A stretch of 64,000 nt of DNA, taken from a virus. The stretch is taken from the IMG/VR virus record IMGVR_UViG_3300000651_000004, positions 8 through 64,007 of that record, one strand, 5' to 3'. Shown in pieces: positions 21,086 through 29,400 of this stretch. Position 1 is the stretch's first letter. Every line of letters starts with the position of its first letter. A model generated the notes under the pieces. The model made no database searches, was not told where the DNA came from, and worked only from the letters and a program-made list of their open reading frames with translations. A program made the translations under genes and the position numbers.

Positions 21086-21657
21086 AGAAACTAACTGGTT
21101 ATTTAATAGATCCCTTCCAACGGAAGGTTCACGAGATAGAAACAACTGACGATATCCTCGACTGGCACAAATTGCTCGATTGCGACACCCTGGATGTGGC
21201 GCGTGTTGAGCAGAGCGTCGATATCTGGGTCGATGACAACGGGCTCCTGCGTGAGCCGTATTATCCGCTCTTTTATTATCTGGGGTACCAGAACCCGCTC
21301 TGCGGTTACGCCCTGGCGCTTTCAAGTAATGCGGAAGGCGAATCGATTTCCCTGAAGCTGCCAGCGGGATATTTCCAAGCGAAAATCCATTTTGAAGAAT
21401 GGGAAAAGCGGTTGGACCCAAACAATTATTTCGATCAGATGAGCCGGGTATATCCGGTTCTTCACATAGGCAAATTCGGGCTGGGTGCGACACCGATTCA
21501 TATCTGCTCAATCTGCAAAAAGCCTTTCCAGGGCTTTGGCAACAATCCCCAACCGGTTATCGACGATTTTGACGCCCGGTGCTGTGACGAATGCAACAGG
21601 GGCATCGTCATCCCTGCGCGGCAGATACGGATCTCCAAAGGATTAAGCGCTTATTAA
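21082..21657 (+). CDS. DUF3846-like protein with C-terminal zinc finger (191 aa)
   Basis: MKKLTGYLIDPFQRKVHEIE...: N-terminal two-thirds match the small phage/plasmid DUF3846-type layout ('vD...dVWVDDnGLLrEP', 'LCGYALALSSNAEGESISL'). C-terminal segment has CSICKKPF (about 155-162) and CCDECNRG (about 177-184), a likely zinc site joined on. Leader GAAGAAACAAA before ATG and ATGA coupling to the preceding gene. Function unknown; probably an accessory protein acting on host or DNA. Confidence 0.6.
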   Translation: MKKLTGYLIDPFQRKVHEIETTDDILDWHKLLDCDTLDVARVEQSVDIWVDDNGLLREPYYPLFYYLGYQNPLCGYALALSSNAEGESISLKLPAGYFQAKIHFEEWEKRLDPNNYFDQMSRVYPVLHIGKFGLGATPIHICSICKKPFQGFGNNPQPVIDDFDARCCDECNRGIVIPARQIRISKGLSAY

Positions 21658-21661
21658 AAAT

Positions 21662-22129
21662 ATGGAATTAAATAAAATGCTTGAAGGGGCGGAAGCCCAT
21701 GCTCGCAAGGTTCTGTTGGAAAAACATCAGTCCTTGCCCCCAACCTGGACCTTGTTTGATAAGAACGATCACGAGACTCGTTTTGCCACGCCCTGGAATG
21801 ATAACTTCCAGAAAAAGCTGGCTGAATTTTTTCTGCGCATGCAGATCGTTCGTTACGAATCGGTCGCCTATAGCTTCGTGACGGAAGCCTGGCTGGCTTT
21901 AACTAATTCTCCGGATTATAAGCCAAACCAGCCGGCTGGTGAACAATCAGAGCGCCAGGAAGTGGTGGTCGCCCTGGCGGTTAATCGTGAAAGCCAGGAA
22001 CTTCGAACCTGGATTATTAAACGAGACTATCATGAAAGAGTTATCAAGCTGGAACTTAAGCACATCAAAGATGCTGACACCTCTTTTACCAGCTGGATGA
22101 GCAGCTTATTTAAACCATGGGAATTTTAA
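21662..22129 (+). CDS. conserved phage accessory protein (155 aa)
   Basis: MELNKMLEGAEAHARKVLLE... with 'LPPTWTLFDKND' and 'RYESVAYSFVTEAWLAL'. This layout ('h.lp..w.l.......f..pw......k..........vaYsfvsEAWva') is one I know from many phage hypothetical proteins. It starts 4 nt after the DUF3846-like gene. No catalytic motif recognised. Confidence 0.65.
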   Translation: MELNKMLEGAEAHARKVLLEKHQSLPPTWTLFDKNDHETRFATPWNDNFQKKLAEFFLRMQIVRYESVAYSFVTEAWLALTNSPDYKPNQPAGEQSERQEVVVALAVNRESQELRTWIIKRDYHERVIKLELKHIKDADTSFTSWMSSLFKPWEF

Positions 22130-22130
22130 T

Positions 22131-22520
22131 GTGAGATTATTAGAATATGCGGTGCTCTCTGAAGATGGAGAAGTTATGCCTGCCTCCATTTTGGAATGGG
22201 GAAAGCAAAGTCAAGGTTCTCAGCGCTATATCGCCCAGGATCATCTCTTTGGCTTTTTTGTTTCCACGGTTTTCTTGGGACTCAATCATCAGTACAGCCC
22301 TGGTAAACCGCCGCTCTGGTTTGAGACAATGATTTTCGACCGCTGGAAGGGCGATTATAATTGTGTAACCGGGCATCCTAACCAATTTATCGATCTTTAT
22401 GTGGACCGGTACACGACCAGGGAAGAAGCATTGCTTGGTCACCAGGAAGCTATTGAGTGGCTGAAAGCGCAACCTTTCTTTTATCAGTTAGCACTACCGT
22501 GGAAAGAAACAAATGACTGA
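22131..22520 (+). CDS. conserved phage protein (129 aa)
   Basis: MRLLEYAVLSEDGEVMPASI..., with 'VSTVFLGLNHQYSPGKPPLW' and 'FETMIFDRW...YTTREEALLGHQEAI'. The pattern 'vSTVfLGlnh.....pP..FETMvF......d...yrtrdeAl.gH.e.v' is a very common phage protein of unknown function. GTG start directly after the preceding stop. Overlaps the next start by 8 nt. Confidence 0.75.
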   Translation: MRLLEYAVLSEDGEVMPASILEWGKQSQGSQRYIAQDHLFGFFVSTVFLGLNHQYSPGKPPLWFETMIFDRWKGDYNCVTGHPNQFIDLYVDRYTTREEALLGHQEAIEWLKAQPFFYQLALPWKETND

Positions 22521-22746
22521 AAATGAATACCAGATGGTATTAAAAATTACCAGGTGCCTGGTACAAACTAACCAACTATTATTATCTGCTTTAGATATTC
22601 TGGATGAAGCCAAGGTCCTTAAATCGGATACCAGAGAGTCTTTGGCTAAGCGGCATGAATTAACTGCCAAAGTCTTGGAAGAAGCACAAATTTTAATTGA
22701 AACACACGGCCAATTTGGCCTGGGAAAGAAACAATATGAAAATTGA
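22513..22746 (+). CDS. small helical protein (77 aa)
   Basis: MTENEYQMVLKITRCLVQTN QLLLSALD..., helical hairpin with Leu/Ile heptads (ELTAKVLEEAQILIETH). Leader GAAAGAAACAA before ATG. The next gene overlaps its end by 11 nt. Function unknown. Confidence 0.5.
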   Translation: MTENEYQMVLKITRCLVQTNQLLLSALDILDEAKVLKSDTRESLAKRHELTAKVLEEAQILIETHGQFGLGKKQYEN

Positions 22747-23119
22747 AATGCGTGCCCTGGAATGCTTTCACCCGCTTGGGCCGTATATCCATATCGTGAT
22801 GCCCAATGAAAAGATCCTTTTAAGAATCTTGTTGGAGGCTTTTGAGCTTAAAGACATTGTTGATGGAGATTTGGTGAAGTTGGAAAAGCTGGCTTCTGCC
22901 AAAAATCCGGCTGACAAATGCACCGCGTATAAACTGGCCTTCCTGGAAGAAGACGCCTGGGCGATTGTTGCCTTGCGCGCACGGATCAACAGCACTTACT
23001 CCGTTCGGGCGCTTTTTATCCGGGTTGATCCTGAGTCTGAAGTTCCAGGGTTCCAGGTTGCCGAGCTGATGCGGATCGAGCTGGCTAAAGCCATGGTCAA
23101 ATACGGGGAAGAACATTAG
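22736..23119 (+). CDS. hypothetical protein (127 aa)
   Basis: MKIEMRALECFHPLGPYIHI..., mixed alpha/beta with YKLAFLEEDAWAIVALRARI and a helical end (AELMRIELAKAMVKYGEEH). Start at 22736 is set by the leader GAAAGAAACAAT; an in-frame ATG at 22697 is inside the preceding gene. Last gene before the inverted repeat at 23119. Confidence 0.55.
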   Translation: MKIEMRALECFHPLGPYIHIVMPNEKILLRILLEAFELKDIVDGDLVKLEKLASAKNPADKCTAYKLAFLEEDAWAIVALRARINSTYSVRALFIRVDPESEVPGFQVAELMRIELAKAMVKYGEEH

Positions 23120-23135
23120 TATTACAACGTAATAC
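23119..23135. promoter_or_regulatory. inverted repeat, possible operator
   Basis: GTATTAC-AAC-GTAATAC: perfect 7-bp half-sites separated by 3 nt, 45 nt upstream of the HAD-like gene. The spacing suits a dimeric DNA-binding protein. No matching -35/-10 is clear. Confidence 0.35.
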
Positions 23136-23179
23136 ATCCAAAAAAGTGAAAAAAATTTGTAGCCCTACCGTTTTTAGAA

Positions 23180-23536
23180 ATGAGTACAATCGCGATCGAT
23201 TTTGACGGAGTTTTGAGCGATTACACCGGCTGGAAAGGCCACGGCGCGCCATTCGACCCACCGGTTGATGGAGCTTTACAAGCTATCAGAGACTATAAAG
23301 ATGCAGGATTTGATGTCTGCATTCATACTTCTCGCGCCGACAGCGGCAAGTCGGTCAGCCGGTTAACCCGTTGGTTCATGGATCATGGATTGGAGCGCCG
23401 GTACCTGGAAGGGCTGACAATCACCAACGAAAAACCTCCCGCCATAATTTACATCGACGATCGAGCCTGGTGTTTTACCGGGCGCTTTCCTAGTGTTGAA
23501 GAACTAAAGAACTTCAAGACATGGAAGGGTATGTAA
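23180..23536 (+). CDS. HAD-like phosphatase (118 aa)
   Basis: Small haloacid-dehalogenase-fold hydrolase. Motif I DFDGVLSDY (residues 7-15; catalytic Asp pair), a Thr/Ser motif II in CIHTSRAD (about 47-54), and the C-terminal acidic motif YIDDRAWCF (about 90-98). The order and length match minimal phage/bacterial HAD proteins that remove phosphate from nucleotides, DNA ends or small metabolites. A single-gene start follows the 23119 inverted repeat, so it may have its own promoter. Substrate unknown. Confidence 0.85.
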   Translation: MSTIAIDFDGVLSDYTGWKGHGAPFDPPVDGALQAIRDYKDAGFDVCIHTSRADSGKSVSRLTRWFMDHGLERRYLEGLTITNEKPPAIIYIDDRAWCFTGRFPSVEELKNFKTWKGM

Positions 23537-23598
23537 TCAACGTCGCAGTCATCTTCGCTCTTGTCATCTTCGTCTCGTGGATGTTCAAGACGATGTAA
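23521..23598 (+). CDS. tiny membrane peptide (25 aa)
   Basis: MEGYVINVAVIFALVIFVSW MFKTM: one membrane helix. It overlaps the end of the HAD-like gene by 16 nt out of frame. Length and hydrophobicity suggest a small membrane peptide; could be chance. Confidence 0.35.
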   Translation: MEGYVINVAVIFALVIFVSWMFKTM

Positions 23599-23617
23599 GA
23601 AACAAGCAAGGAAACAA

Positions 23618-24814
23618 ATGAGTAATCAATACGAAGACTCGGAGTTTGTCGCGCACCCTCCGGGTATAGCTAAACAACATAAAATAGATATGCGCGCCGG
23701 CTTTCCGCCCATGAAAACGGCGAAGCAAATGCAGAAACTGGCACCCAAGTGCTGGGCTCTGTTCTTCAGCAGAAAATATATCCTGCCCAATTACCGGGCA
23801 CCCTATTACAGTCCGCAGGACTTCATTAATTTCATGGAGTTCTCGACCCTGGTGGGCTTGCCGTACTCCTCTTATCGGGACGACATCATGTGTGCTGCTT
23901 TCTGCAACACAGCAGGTAGCCTGTACCTGAACCGGCCTACGCTGTTCTATGAGCACGAGCTGGCCGCACGGCTCATCAATGCCCCACTGCCAGAGGATAT
24001 GTCAGCCGATGATTTCAAATGGAAATGGCCCACCTTCAGGGTCTATCTGCCTGATCGCCTGATCAATCTGGATGAGCATCACTGGCTGATGTTCATGGAC
24101 ATCTCGCTCCTGGAAGAAGACGAGGGCCGGTGCGTGCCGCCTGATATCGCCACTGAGCTGGATCATTACGTGATCCATATGCATCCCAATCAGACGCCCA
24201 ACTTGTCTTTCAACAATTTTACGTTCCACTATCCCGATCGAGCGATTGTGATCAGCGGAATCGTCAATTGCGTAGACGGCACCCAGAAAGCTGATCTTAC
24301 CACCTACGCCATGGTGAAACCGTTTAAAGCTTATACGGTCAAGGAGATTAAGGGGATGACCGAACACTTGAAGAGCGCTTGGGACTGTGACCAGGCTGAT
24401 GACGCTGTGACCAGGCAGATGGAACACCTGGCACTCCAGACTCTGCTATTCCTTGGTGCTTACCCGCTGGAATACGAGCCGCGCGTGGCGCGCAAGCCAG
24501 GGGTGGCAGGTAAGCGGCAGATCACCGGCCTTTATTACGCCAAGTTTGTTGGCGAGTCCCAGATCCGGCCTAAGCCGGGGGAGCCGCACCATATTGCTTC
24601 TGCTGCCCAGGTGGTGGGCGCTACTGCTCCCGGCAATATCCTCTCTTACGAGCGCGGCGGCTGGCACCTGGCACCCCACTGGCGTTCAGGGCACTGGGTG
24701 CGTCAGCCTTACGGGCCGGGGTCTCGACTTCGTAAACTTATCTGGGTCAACACTTTTGGAGTAGGGTTCGGTGAACCCAAGGAGGAAAATGGAGGACAAA
24801 CCCAATCTACCTGA
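23618..24814 (+). CDS. large accessory protein with phage-type GHW tail motif (398 aa)
   Basis: Unknown protein, MSNQYEDSEFVAHPPGIAKQ.... The centre is mixed alpha/beta (DEHHWLMFMDISLLEEDEGR; TELDHYVIHMHPNQTPNLSF). The C-terminal segment APHWRSGHWVRQPYGPGSRL RKLIW matches a short motif I know from several phage proteins ('H.RrGHwR.q.yG.g....r.iwi'), role unknown. Start behind GCAAGGAAACAA; the in-frame ATG at 23561 lies in the 25-aa peptide. Overlaps the last + gene by 26 nt. Possible host-interaction protein. Confidence 0.6.
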   Translation: MSNQYEDSEFVAHPPGIAKQHKIDMRAGFPPMKTAKQMQKLAPKCWALFFSRKYILPNYRAPYYSPQDFINFMEFSTLVGLPYSSYRDDIMCAAFCNTAGSLYLNRPTLFYEHELAARLINAPLPEDMSADDFKWKWPTFRVYLPDRLINLDEHHWLMFMDISLLEEDEGRCVPPDIATELDHYVIHMHPNQTPNLSFNNFTFHYPDRAIVISGIVNCVDGTQKADLTTYAMVKPFKAYTVKEIKGMTEHLKSAWDCDQADDAVTRQMEHLALQTLLFLGAYPLEYEPRVARKPGVAGKRQITGLYYAKFVGESQIRPKPGEPHHIASAAQVVGATAPGNILSYERGGWHLAPHWRSGHWVRQPYGPGSRLRKLIWVNTFGVGFGEPKEENGGQTQST

Positions 24815-25082
24815 GCGAGTCATGCCCTGCTGCGGGTACAAGGTCGATACCGCTGCAGATCTTTGGAGTGAAGAGACTCAAAAGCTGGGTACTTTGTATC
24901 CCGCACCACCAAAATCTGGAGATATCACAGTCTGCTTAAACTGTTCCACCTTGCTGGTTTTTACCAGCGACGATGGGGAAGTGCGCCTGGCGCGCGCCAG
25001 GGAAGTTCATACTTTAAGTGCCAGGGGGAGGCGCGTGTTGCGTACGGTACAAAAGTTTATTCGAAACCGCAGGCGTCGGTGA
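24789..25082 (+). CDS. small zinc-ribbon protein (97 aa)
   Basis: MEDKPNLPERVMPCCGYKVD...: CC...(14-15) and VCLNCSTLL (about 48-56) form a likely four-Cys zinc ribbon. C-terminal part is Arg-rich and helical (ARAREVHTLSARGRRVLRTV). ATG at 24789 chosen over 24771. Last gene of the + arm; the minus-strand operon ends 71 nt away at 25153. Common in phages as a DUF with two CxxC-type pairs; function unknown. Confidence 0.6.
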   Translation: MEDKPNLPERVMPCCGYKVDTAADLWSEETQKLGTLYPAPPKSGDITVCLNCSTLLVFTSDDGEVRLARAREVHTLSARGRRVLRTVQKFIRNRRRR

Positions 25083-25152
25083 TAGATTCTAGTCCCAAGC
25101 GCGGTGAAATCTTGCGGATCGCTGATTGCCAAGGGCGATATGCCGTGAGTGG

Positions 25153-25326
25153 CTACCTGTGGGGGCAGCCCGCCGCGCGGTTTCTTTTCCAGAGGCGCGC
25201 TTTAATAGGAATCTCTTCGTCTATTTTTCCCGTCTTCTTTAGACGATTCCAGTGCGCGTCACATAACTGGCGCGCAATTGCGGGGCGCGTACAGATCGGC
25301 ACCCGGCACTTCTTCCATTTAGACAC
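25153..25326 (-). CDS. small zinc-finger protein (57 aa)
   Basis: Reads MSKWKKCRVPICTRPAIARQ LCDAHW.... C-x4-C (CRVPIC, 7-12) and LCDAHWNR (Cys22, His25) give the 'C-x4-C-x9-C-x2-H' finger found in small phage proteins and at the N-terminus of some HNH homing endonucleases. The HNH part is absent. GTG start overlaps the stop of the preceding gene by 8 nt. Last gene of the late operon. A competing + frame (25079-25348) has no such motif. Confidence 0.6.
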   Translation of the reverse strand: MSKWKKCRVPICTRPAIARQLCDAHWNRLKKTGKIDEEIPIKARLWKRNRAAGCPHR

Positions 25327-25495
25327 TGTGATTAGCTTTTTTACGTGACCCTAGCGGTACGTAATCAACACCGCCATCTTCGTGAATCTTAATGGCGAAA
25401 GGTTGCAGGATTTCATCGTGCCCTTCGTTTAAAGCAGCTGCGTAAGCATCATCAATCATCTCACAAAGTTCATCCTTGAATTGCTCGATGTTCAT
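25319..25495 (-). CDS. small acidic protein (58 aa)
   Basis: MNIEQFKDELCEMIDDAYAA..., helical N-terminus, C-terminal HEDGGVDYVPLGSRKKANHS. It starts inside the 3' end of the endolysin gene (26-nt overlap). Function unknown; may assist lysis given position. Confidence 0.5.
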   Translation of the reverse strand: MNIEQFKDELCEMIDDAYAAALNEGHDEILQPFAIKIHEDGGVDYVPLGSRKKANHSV

Positions 25496-26036
25496 CGGAC
25501 TCTCCTGGTTTATTATCGACGAAATTTTCAAGCCCGATTGCAATCGCGTCTGCCAGGAGCGTCAGGTAATCGAGCTTCATTAACTGCTGCTCGGTTTCCG
25601 GGTGCGAGATGAAACCCACCTCAACCAGGATAGCCGGCATGCGCGTACCATTTAAGACGTGCAAATCGCTTCGATGCTTCAATCCACGATTACGTTCTCT
25701 AGTTACCGCAATCAAAGACTGTTGCACTGGTGTTGCTAGGGCTTTACCTTTTTCAGTCTTATATAATGTCTCAATCCCGTGAGCATCCGGGCCGTCCGAG
25801 TTGCAATGAATACTCACGAAATAATCCGCGCCCCAATCGTTTGCTACTTCGCACCGGTAACCAAGAGAGATAAATATTTCGCTAGTCCGGGTAAGCAATG
25901 TGCTCCAACCATATTCTTGCAACACTTTACTCATCTCTTCAGAGATGATCAGGTTAGTGGCTGATTCAGTCAGCCCGTGCTTACCTACGGCACCTGGGTC
26001 GGTGCCGCCGTGGCCTGGATCGATAGCAATTTTCAT
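25470..26036 (-). CDS. endolysin, N-acetylmuramoyl-L-alanine amidase (Amidase_3)
   Basis: Zinc amidase that cleaves the bond between N-acetylmuramic acid and L-Ala in peptidoglycan. The full Amidase_3 core is visible: IDPGHGGTDPGAVG (His9), LTES (Glu24), SIHCNSD (His77), VEVGFISHPE (Glu139). At 188 aa it is just the catalytic domain, with no cell-wall-binding part and no signal peptide, as in many phage endolysins of Gram-negative hosts. Overlaps the holin-like gene by ATGA, giving a lysis pair at the end of the late operon. Confidence 0.93.
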   Translation of the reverse strand: MKIAIDPGHGGTDPGAVGKHGLTESATNLIISEEMSKVLQEYGWSTLLTRTSEIFISLGYRCEVANDWGADYFVSIHCNSDGPDAHGIETLYKTEKGKALATPVQQSLIAVTRERNRGLKHRSDLHVLNGTRMPAILVEVGFISHPETEQQLMKLDYLTLLADAIAIGLENFVDNKPGESDEHRAIQG

Positions 26037-26404
26037 GGTTTCTTATTGAGTTGACGTTCAATACCATTGACGTCTTGCAATAAATTGGTCAGCATTTTGC
26101 GATTCTCGGCACTGTCCTGGTTGCCTCGATTAAAATCATCCTTGCTCTCCTTGATCCAGTCGTGAACTTCTTGGAGTTGCTTGCGCATGTCTTCGCGCAA
26201 ACGTTGCTCCCCTTCCCAGGCTACCCTTCGATTGACCTGGAGTTCTTCCTTATTACGATCCGATGCGTTCCAGGTCGCCACCCAATTAAAGACTCCGGTC
26301 ACGGCAATGAGAAGCAACGTGCCGAACTGCACCCAGGCGTGCCCGCTCTGGGCGAGCGTTGTCAGTAACGCCATCATTCCCTTGTGGTTTTGTTCGGCTG
26401 GCAT
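26033..26404 (-). CDS. holin-like/one-segment membrane protein with coiled coil
   Basis: Protein of 123 aa with one membrane helix (WVQFGTLLLIAVTGVFNWVA, about residues 24-43) followed by a charged coiled coil (QLQEVHDWIKESKDDFNRGN; LLQDVNGIERQLNKK). Adjacent and coupled to the endolysin, so a holin or inner-membrane lysis protein is likely. The layout also resembles an i-spanin, but no outer-membrane partner is seen. It ends 4 nt from the 3569-aa gene. Confidence 0.65.
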   Translation of the reverse strand: MPAEQNHKGMMALLTTLAQSGHAWVQFGTLLLIAVTGVFNWVATWNASDRNKEELQVNRRVAWEGEQRLREDMRKQLQEVHDWIKESKDDFNRGNQDSAENRKMLTNLLQDVNGIERQLNKKP

Positions 26405-26408
26405 CTAG

Positions 26409-29400
26409 TCATTCTTCTCCCTCTTCTTCAGGCTCCTCGTAATGAAAGGTGCGCCGGGAAAACAAACTGCTCGGCACATAGTTGCCGTTATGCCTGGCAT
26501 TCTTTAAGATTCCCTCGCTCGGTATATAAGGATGGTACCGGCCAGCCATCAGATCATCGATTACCTGAGCTGAATAGCGCCTGGCTGCCAGCGCAATCCT
26601 AATTTCATTTGAACTCATTCCACCAAAGCGTGCTGCTTCAATCCTGTCGTGCAAATCATTGAACGCATTCCTTCTCGCGTTCTCGCTCTTCTGGTAAAGC
26701 GCAGCGATTTGATCATCGCTTAAGTTTGAGTTGCTTCTTTGGATAGGCGAGGTAAAGAGCTGCTCAGTCTTACCGATCTGATCTTTGCTTGAAGCTATAT
26801 AGCTTCTGAACCTCTCCGGAAAAGACACCTCGTGCATGCCTAAGCCGGTGATCTCAGCCGCCGGGCCGGTCAACCAGTTGTAAACCGCCCCGCCAGGTGT
26901 CACCTGGTCATTGATGGCATAAGCTCGTCCACTTAACAGGTGCCCGACTGATCCGCCGAGTCCTCGCTGGGTCAGATAATGAAGAATGTCCCCGCTTCTG
27001 GTCCAGATGTCTTCATTAGGATTGTAAACCTGGGTACCGTATGAAGTCTGATTACGCGCCACATCAATCACCGGGCCGGTAAAAAGCCCGAAGCTGTACA
27101 TCGGTTTAAATATTTCATTCACGAAATCTGCTCCAGCACCCATGATTCCATCCGGGTTGTTCCGCATGTTGAGCAACGCGTGGAACGCCTGGTAAATGGT
27201 GCTGGCCTGATTGGTATAGCCCATATTGATATACGCCATCTTGTTGCCGTCTTTAGGCAAATAAAAGATGGCGTTGTGCTGTTCCCAAGGCGGCAGGAGC
27301 TTGCGAAAGTTTTCGTCATCCTTCTCACTGATCCCAAAGGCAGCCATGGTTGCTCTCTGGATTAGGTATGTTCCCAGAAGAGTGCTCATTGCCCCGCCCA
27401 ATCGTGCGGCTCCATTCCATCGTCGGCGCGAGTTATCGGAAACTAAATTTTTCCAGCCATGAATAACATTATTGAGCCAGGCTTTGATATGCTGCTCTCC
27501 GAAACTTAAGAAGGTGCCAAGCAACGGGTTGCGTCGGAGCGCCATGATGTTGGGGCTGACCTGGGAATAAGAGATGTTGGTATCTCGTATCTCTTTGGCA
27601 GCTGTCTGTTCAATTTCTTCATCACTTAAACGCCGGCCGCCTTTAGCCACATCTTCATCATTGATCCAACGCTGGATCGCTTTTTCCATATGAAATTGAA
27701 TCACCTTCGACATGAAGGGTCCGGTGGTGTGCAGTTTCTGCATCCAATCCTTTGCTGTCTCACCCGCTCTTAGCCATGGTTGTTCTTTCATTATTCGCTG
27801 TGACCAATGGCTGTAGGCTTCCTGCAGATCCAGCGGCACCGTTCCTGCCTGGGCCTGGTGCTGGATAAAGTTCATCATCTCATGAATGTTAGTTTCCTTA
27901 TCCCCCAGTCCCAGCCGGATGTAATGTTCCAGCTCAGCCTGGCGCTGCGGATTAGTCTGGCGCATAAGATCGGCCATGAACACTTGGCCTGCTTTCTTCC
28001 AGCTTAAGCCTAACGCTTTCAAAGCAGGCCCCTGGAAGTAGTATCCATTTACCATCGGCTGCATGTAGGTGGTGTGAAAGTTTCCCATGCTGCGCGGGAG
28101 GTTGCCCATCGTAGCCAGGTAACGTGTTGCACTCTCCATTTTGCGTATCCCCTGGCCAATAAAACCGGATTTAAATTTAACCAGGTTTTGATTATAACTG
28201 GTGAGCCCTGCAGCTACCTCCGGGGTCGTGTACATGCCGCGCACCTTGCCCAGGTGATCGAAGTCTTCTGGCAATCGCACGCTGCAGGTGGGAGTCATGG
28301 TCGGTGAAAGCCAGCCGCCTTGACGCCCGAGAGTGTACATCCCATCGGCAATTTCATGGGCAGCAATGAATTTTGCCTGCCGTTCCATGGACTGCTGATA
28401 GATCTTGCGGATGTCGCCCATGTTTTTGGTTTGTCTATAGCGGCCAGTGGGATTACCAAACTTGTCCAGTATCGGGATATCAGCGCCAGGTCCGAACTTG
28501 CCCATCAACTGATGAACTTCCGGGGGCATGTATTTGAGATCCTTCATGATTGAATCATCAATATTGTAAGCGTGCCCATACTGTAGGAAGTGGGTCTGCT
28601 TGTTGCGGGTGCGCTGCTCCCATTCATTAAATTTATAGTCCAGGAAGTTGGCCCCGGTATGCTTCATGGCGGCAGCCTTCTCGGCAAAGTAAGCTCGGCG
28701 CGCAGCCAGCCTGGCCACCGGGTCAGTGGGGTCAGGGTGTTTGCGTAACTCATTGTTGCGCGCTTCTTCCGCCCGATACTTGGCGTACTGGGTCCGATTA
28801 TCACCGACCAGCCAGGCGTCTACCGCTGCTTCAGCCGCTGCCAGGCGCACACCTTGCGGTGCGGCCGCTGTTTTTTCCCCAGTAAATTCTGGCCGGCGAC
28901 GCCAACGGGTGTCGTTAAAAACATCGTAGCTGGTGGTAAAATACTTGCCGATATTGTTGCGGATGGCGATGAGCTTGTCTTGGCCAACCATCTTCTTCAT
29001 CCCGATGTACTGAGAGTTGTCATCGACATCATTGCGCATGTTATAGAGCGAATCGATTAGCTCATTGCTCCAGCCAGGGGGTGGGTTCATCTCCATCCGC
29101 GCAACCTTTAAAAAGTCCTCGGTAATTTTGGGGTCCAGTTTGTCGTAATGAACTTTGAATTGCCGTTGCGCAGCCTTCTCCAGGTCACGCATCCGGCTAT
29201 TCACCCTGGAGCTTACCGCTTGGAAGTCGTAGGTCTTATGCTGTGTAATCAGCTCCTGTAATTCCGGAGGCAAATTGCCGCCGTATTTCCAGTCTTTGCC
29301 CCACCGGATGATCTTGGAAGCCAGGCTGTCATAGTCTTGTTTGCTACCGCCCAAAGGCAAAGCCAGGCGGTTCAGAGTCTGATCATCCAGACTGTTTAGC

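Noticed and set aside
25079-25348. 89-codon + frame at the convergence point
   Set aside because: The opposite strand encodes a zinc finger (25153-25326) with clear Cys/His spacing joined to the late operon.
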